8,617 nucleotides of DNA, taken from Peptococcaceae bacterium (GTDB lineage Bacteria; Bacillota; Peptococcia; DRI-13; UBA5745). The notes beneath the pieces are model-generated. The model saw nothing but the letters and a program-made list of their open reading frames with translations, was not told where the DNA came from and searched no databases. Within the stretch, counting starts at the first letter, position 1, and each line of letters opens with the position of its first letter. Both the position numbers and the translations under genes were made by a program. The stretch is from NCBI GenBank assembly GCA_031264885.1, contig JAISDM010000278.1, positions 1 to 8,617 of the forward strand, given 5' to 3'. This document shows, one piece after another, positions 5,183 to 8,617 of the stretch.

Positions 5183-6178
5183 CTATATATATAAAATAAA
5201 CTGATCCTGATTGCGCATGAAGACGTAAGTCCCCAGCAGCAGCGCCACACAGCCGCAGCTCAGGCATACGATGTTTTGCCAAAGGTTCGGTAATATCCCG
5301 TAAAGCGTCACATTCCTGAAATACTGGATAAAATGCGCCAGGGGATTCAGAGCCAGAATAAAGCGGAGGTTCTCCGGAATGATGGTGGCCGGATAAAAGA
5401 TCGGGGTCAAGTAAGTCCAGGCTGTCAAAACGATCCCGTACAAATACGATAAATCTCTGAAAAACACCGTGGCCGCCGACAAGAGCATGCCGACGCCCAA
5501 AGAAAAGAGAAAGACATAAAAAAGTGGAATCGGCAAAAGCACTATGGTCCAATACATCGGCGCCCGGGTGATCCAGATCACCAGAAGGAAGGCCAGCAGC
5601 GACAGCAGCAGGTTGACCAGACTGGAGAGAACACGGGACAGGGGCAGGATGTATTTGGGAATATACACCTTCTTGATCATGCCTCCCCCCGCGATGACGG
5701 AAACCATAGACGTATTGGTGGCTTCGCTGAAAAATCCAAACACGATCTGACCGCTCAGCAAATACACCGGAAAATTGGGAATGTCAAAGCGAAACAAATT
5801 GGAAAACACAATGGTCAGCACGATCATGGTCAGCAGCGGATTCAGCAAAGTCCACAGAACCCCCAGCACCGAGCGTTTGTACTTGGATTTGAAATCCCTC
5901 TGGATCAATTGCCAAAGCAAAAAACGGTACCGGGAAAAGGTTTCGATATAGGGCAGCAAGACCGTCCGCCTCAGCACAAGAAAAAGCGCGGACAACATCA
6001 CGCCGGATACGCTTGCCCCGAGAAAAAGCACCTTAGCGATATATCCCCGTCCCGGCGCGGCGGGATCCTCGGCAATCGCCGAGTACGGAACATACCTCCA
6101 TATAAGAGCGGCGCAAACGCCGCAGAGGATCATAAAAAGTAACAGCCACTTCTTGTTTATTCTCAATAAATCCGCCAA
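5183..6178 (-). CDS. ABC-2 type permease for polysaccharide/teichoic acid export (TagG/Wzm-type)
   Basis: The membrane subunit partners the ATPase encoded 8 bp downstream. The segment RYRFLLWQLIQRDFKSKYKR (about residues 83-102) followed by SVLGVLWTLLNPL is the classic amphipathic entry and first core helix of TagG/Wzm permeases. Five to six further hydrophobic helices end in ..VFMRNQDQFILYI. At 331 residues it is longer than the usual 260-280 because of about 80 extra N-terminal residues with two predicted membrane helices (about 11-28 and 48-68). An in-frame TGA at 6184-6182 and TTG at 6178 fix the 5' limit. TTG 6178 has only a weak ribosome site, and an ATG at 6185 is out of frame, so the exact start is uncertain. 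No glycosyltransferase is in view. Confidence 0.9.
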   Translation of the reverse strand: MADLLRINKKWLLLFMILCGVCAALIWRYVPYSAIAEDPAAPGRGYIAKVLFLGASVSGVMLSALFLVLRRTVLLPYIETFSRYRFLLWQLIQRDFKSKYKRSVLGVLWTLLNPLLTMIVLTIVFSNLFRFDIPNFPVYLLSGQIVFGFFSEATNTSMVSVIAGGGMIKKVYIPKYILPLSRVLSSLVNLLLSLLAFLLVIWITRAPMYWTIVLLPIPLFYVFLFSLGVGMLLSAATVFFRDLSYLYGIVLTAWTYLTPIFYPATIIPENLRFILALNPLAHFIQYFRNVTLYGILPNLWQNIVCLSCGCVALLLGTYVFMRNQDQFILYI

Positions 6179-6220
6179 CTTTCATTTTTTTGATCGTGCC
6201 GAATGGTTCTGTAGGGTATC

Positions 6221-6249
6221 ATTGTAACAGATATTGCGGCCGGCGGCAA
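6221..6249 (-). promoter_or_regulatory. Promoter of the ABC exporter operon
   Basis: On the minus strand TTGCCG (6249-6244), 17 bp, then TACAAT (6226-6221) preceded by TGT, which makes an extended -10. The start is predicted near 6214, about 36 nt before the TTG start of the permease gene. Confidence 0.65.
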
Positions 6250-6294
6250 TGTTGAATAATTATGCGTTTCAATTCGCAATTTGGAAATCCACGT

Positions 6295-6551
6295 CTGTCA
6301 AAGACGGGCGGCAGAATGCCGCCCCTACAGGCGCGTTGTTCACGATACCGTAGGGGCGGCATTTTGCCGCCCGGGACCGTCCGGAAACGGCAAAAATCGC
6401 ATCGTCAACACAATATATAGCGTGTCATTTCACCTAAACGACCCCATATATTGTACGTTGGTAATATCTGGGGCGCGTTTTCGGACGGTCTGGCCCGGAC
6501 ATCGCGAACGGCGCATCCGCAGGGGCGGCATTTGCCGCTCGTCTTTGATAG
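6295..6551. repeat. Fold-back element of nested inverted repeats, carrying three 'aggggcggcat' units
   Basis: No gene is visible from 6250 to 6577. Outer arms: ctgtcaaagacgggcggc (from 6295) is matched, inverted, by gccgctcgtctttgatag ending at 6551, each followed inward by the ggggcggcat palindrome. A third unit in the same orientation as the right arm lies at 6341-6374. Next pair inward: gaccgtccggaaacg (6375-6389) with cgttttcggacggtc (6476-6490), one G-T. Innermost: caac-acaatatat (6406-6418) with atatattgt-ac-gttg (6446-6460). The whole could extrude or be transcribed as one long branched hairpin. Single units recur at 621-731. It resembles a MITE-like or composite REP element; target-site duplications were not found by eye. 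Confidence 0.65.
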
Positions 6552-6577
6552 CCGCGGGGGGTTTATGGGTTACGGTT

Positions 6578-7585
6578 TCACCCTACGGATATATCGGGAG
6601 TAACGATGCTCTTGTAGTTGAGGAACAAGCGGCGCCTGATCTCTGTCTGCAGTTCCTCCTGGGTCCACATGCCCCATTCGGGGGCTTTATTGATGACGGC
6701 GCAGACTGTGGGCTCCTGGTGGAGCGAGATTTCATTGGCGTGAAAAGAGAAGACCGATCCGCTGACCCGGGCCGCTCTGTCGGTACACAGCCAGCACAGG
6801 AACGGGGCGTTGCATTCGGGATCCGGCATCTCGTGAATGCCTGGGAAGGCAGGCATCCCGGGAATGGCCGCCCTTACGGCCTGGGTGGGCGCTTTGAACT
6901 GGTTCTCATAGGAGCTTCGGTTGACCGCGTGCGGTGAAAAAGCGTTGCATGTGATGCCGAATTTGTGGAGTTCTATCGCCAGGCCGCGGGTCAGACCCAC
7001 CACGCCGGCGTTGCAGGTGCAGTACTGGGTGAATTTTATCACATCTCCCTGGAAAGCCTTGGAAGAGCAGTTGATGATGCGGCCCCAGCCCTTCGCTCTC
7101 ATAATAGGAACCACGGCGCGGATTACATTAAAATACCCCTTGGGCTTGATGTTGTTGACGTAATCAAACTGTTCCTCCGTGACGTCCTCCACGCCGCCGC
7201 CGCCGAACCCTCCCGCCACGTTGACCAAAATATCGACGGTGCCGAAACGGTCTGTCGCGCATTTCGCGAGTTCTTCCCCGAAGGCGAATTTGGATATATC
7301 TCCGAAGCAGGCGACCGCTTCGCCGCCTGCTTCACGGATCTGCTGAGCCGTGGTTTCCGCGTCGCCGCCGACTTTGGCGAGTACCGCGTCAAATTCCGCC
7401 CGGCGTTCCGGAGTCCAAGAATTGTAGTCCGATTCGGGTATGTTGAGAAATTTATTTCCTCCGGGAGCGCGGCTGTTGGTGACGACCTTGGCGCCTTCCG
7501 CGGCCAGAGCGACAGCCACTGCCCGCCCGATGCCCTGACCGGATCCGGTTACGATGGCGACTTTGCCATTAAGAGCATTTCCCAT
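6578..7585 (-). CDS. Short-chain dehydrogenase/reductase, downstream paralogue, with Y-x-x-x-N active site
   Basis: A 335-residue classical-fold SDR. The dinucleotide site is TGSGQGIGR (13-21), the adenine-stabilising NVAG (122-125), the active-site Asn is in NNIKPKGYF (144-152), Ser in INCSS (171-175) and Tyr is Y188. The position four after the Tyr, normally the catalytic Lys, is N192 (codon AAC). The protein has an insert of about 30 residues after strand 2 (about 44-74) and a long C-terminal tail (WGMWTQEEL..), giving more length than the usual 250. AGGAGG lies 8 nt before ATG 7585. It is the second gene of an operon, 22 nt after its paralogue; 33 of their first 43 residues are identical. 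Substrate unknown; with the Lys absent, normal dehydrogenase activity is uncertain. No terminator with a T-tract is visible downstream. Confidence 0.9.
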   Translation of the reverse strand: MGNALNGKVAIVTGSGQGIGRAVAVALAAEGAKVVTNSRAPGGNKFLNIPESDYNSWTPERRAEFDAVLAKVGGDAETTAQQIREAGGEAVACFGDISKFAFGEELAKCATDRFGTVDILVNVAGGFGGGGVEDVTEEQFDYVNNIKPKGYFNVIRAVVPIMRAKGWGRIINCSSKAFQGDVIKFTQYCTCNAGVVGLTRGLAIELHKFGITCNAFSPHAVNRSSYENQFKAPTQAVRAAIPGMPAFPGIHEMPDPECNAPFLCWLCTDRAARVSGSVFSFHANEISLHQEPTVCAVINKAPEWGMWTQEELQTEIRRRLFLNYKSIVTPDISVG

Positions 7586-7607
7586 TTGACCTACCTCCTT
7601 TTGTTAG

Positions 7608-8579
7608 TTATTGGTTTTCACAGATGCTGTGATATCCGTTCAGAAGCTGGCTGTCCACCAGACGGTCGATCTCTTCCACGGTCCACAGACCTTTTTCCAC
7701 GGGTTTGATCATGGTCCGGCAGACCGCGGGTTCGCGGTGGCGCCCTATGAGATTGCCATGTGTGCTGAACACCGTGCCGCTCACATTCGCGGAACTTTCG
7801 GAACAGAGGAACAGGATGAACGGGCAGAGGGTGGCGGGATCGGGCATATTTATGAGCCGGGGCCTGCCTTCGAAACGGGGCTTGTCGGTGACGCCTTCCA
7901 CCCTCGGTCTCGTATTTCCGCTTGGGCAAAAAGCGTTGGCGGTGATGCCGTGGGAATAAAGCTCACCGGCAATCGCGCGGGTAAAGCCTACTACGCCGGC
8001 GTTCGCGGCGCAGTAATGCGAATCATCGAAGAAACGGTCGCCCATGAACGCGCCGGAAGAGCAGTTCACAATGCGGCCATAGCCTTGTTTGATCATGTAG
8101 GGCGCCGCGAAGTGGACGACGTTAAAATATCCTTTGGGCTTGGCGTTCAGGCATTCGTCCCATTCCGCCTCGGTGATGTCTTCGACGGAACCCTGGGCGA
8201 GGATGCCGGCCACGTTGACAATGATGTCAATTTTGCCGTATGTAGTAATGGCGGTGTCCACGAGCCTTTTCGCGTCGTCAAATTTGGAGATGTCGGCAAA
8301 GCAGGCCACAGCCTCGCCGCCCGCGGCTTTGATGGTCTGCGCCGTGGATTCGGCGTCGCCGCTGAACTTCTCCGATTCTTCATCCAGTTTCTTTTTTGTT
8401 TGGGCGTCTAGTTTCGCATACTCTTCCTTGGTTATGTGCGCAGTGACTTTTCCGCCGGGTTTGCGGTTATTGGTGACAACCTTGGCGCCTTCGCCGGCTA
8501 AGGCCACCGCGATCGCGCGGCCTATGCCATGCCCGGAGCCGGGAACAATGGCGACCCGCCCTTTGAGAAGATCTCCCAT
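7608..8579 (-). CDS. Short-chain dehydrogenase/reductase, upstream paralogue, with Y-x-x-x-N active site
   Basis: A 323-residue SDR that aligns without gaps to its neighbour over the first 181 residues. It has GSGHGIGR (14-21) but proline at residue 13 where SDRs normally carry Thr (VPGSG, codon CCC). NVAG (122-125), N145 (LNAKPKGYF), S174/S175 and Y189 are present. The Lys position is N193 (YCAANAG, codon AAC). The insert after strand 2 is lysine-rich here (KLDAQTKKKLDEESEKF), and the tail GLWTVEEIDRL matches the paralogue. ATG 8579 is preceded by AAAGGTGG with 7 nt spacing. It is the first visible gene of the operon; the promoter must lie beyond or at the window edge (8600 onward). Possible roles are a modified hydroxyacyl or alcohol dehydrogenase, or a non-catalytic partner of the downstream copy. 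Confidence 0.9.
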   Translation of the reverse strand: MGDLLKGRVAIVPGSGHGIGRAIAVALAGEGAKVVTNNRKPGGKVTAHITKEEYAKLDAQTKKKLDEESEKFSGDAESTAQTIKAAGGEAVACFADISKFDDAKRLVDTAITTYGKIDIIVNVAGILAQGSVEDITEAEWDECLNAKPKGYFNVVHFAAPYMIKQGYGRIVNCSSGAFMGDRFFDDSHYCAANAGVVGFTRAIAGELYSHGITANAFCPSGNTRPRVEGVTDKPRFEGRPRLINMPDPATLCPFILFLCSESSANVSGTVFSTHGNLIGRHREPAVCRTMIKPVEKGLWTVEEIDRLVDSQLLNGYHSICENQ

Positions 8580-8617
8580 TTAAATTCCACCTTTCGTTTG
8601 TTCTGTTCTGGACAGTC

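Noticed and set aside
6183..6185. ATG as start of the ABC permease
   Set aside because: It is 7 bases from the permease frame, so out of frame. The permease frame has a TGA at 6184-6182, leaving TTG 6178 or a later codon.
621..6551. CRISPR array
   Set aside because: The palindromic units are few, irregularly spaced, in both orientations, and lack uniform spacers or cas genes.
6965..8583. Long plus-strand frames (up to 266 codons) opposite the SDR genes
   Set aside because: Both SDR genes have clear motifs and ribosome sites on the minus strand; the opposite frames match nothing recognisable.

Overview
The window looks like a chromosomal stretch from an anaerobic member of the Bacillota (Clostridia-like). 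The grounds are strong purine-rich Shine-Dalgarno sites, A-tract/T-tract intrinsic terminators that work in both directions, a TRAP solute-binding protein, a YbaK/PrdX tRNA-editing protein, a short hydrophobic type I toxin gene with an antisense RNA, and dispersed palindromic intergenic repeats. Base composition is moderately GC-rich. Assignment below phylum is inference.

Layout. 1-471 is the C-terminal half of a TRAP-transporter DctP-type protein (+), closed by a long bidirectional terminator (544-602). 603-1669 has no conventional gene but is dense in signals: two copies of a 'taggggcggcat' palindromic repeat; a 'gtcattccgg' palindromic element (784-857); a type I toxin-antitoxin module (antisense RNA promoter at 961, RNA about 996-1090, toxin peptide on the minus strand at 1067-1177 with its own promoter at 1227-1255); a second copy of the 'gtcattccgg' element (1328-1411); and a second small structured RNA (about 1499-1616) with its own promoter and terminator.

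1670-3163 is a scarred region. A 28-codon remnant resembling the start of an AAA ATPase gene lies directly upstream of a prolyl-tRNA-editing gene broken by one missing base. Facing it on the minus strand is a SAM-dependent methyltransferase gene, preceded by a 21-codon upstream ORF that overlaps its start. 3410-4261 is an intact aldo/keto reductase (+), separated by a 26-bp-stem bidirectional terminator from a two-gene minus-strand operon: an ABC-2 permease (5183-6178) followed by a TagH/Wzt-type ATPase (4395-5174), i.e. a putative polysaccharide or teichoic-acid exporter.

6295-6551 is a non-coding fold-back element made of nested inverted repeats. 6578-8579 is an operon of two paralogous short-chain dehydrogenases on the minus strand. 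Both keep the Asn, Ser and Tyr of the SDR active site but have Asn in place of the catalytic Lys (Y-x-x-x-N). The genes do not form one pathway. The likely functional units are the exporter pair, the SDR pair and the toxin-antitoxin module, with palindromic repeats concentrated in the spaces between them.
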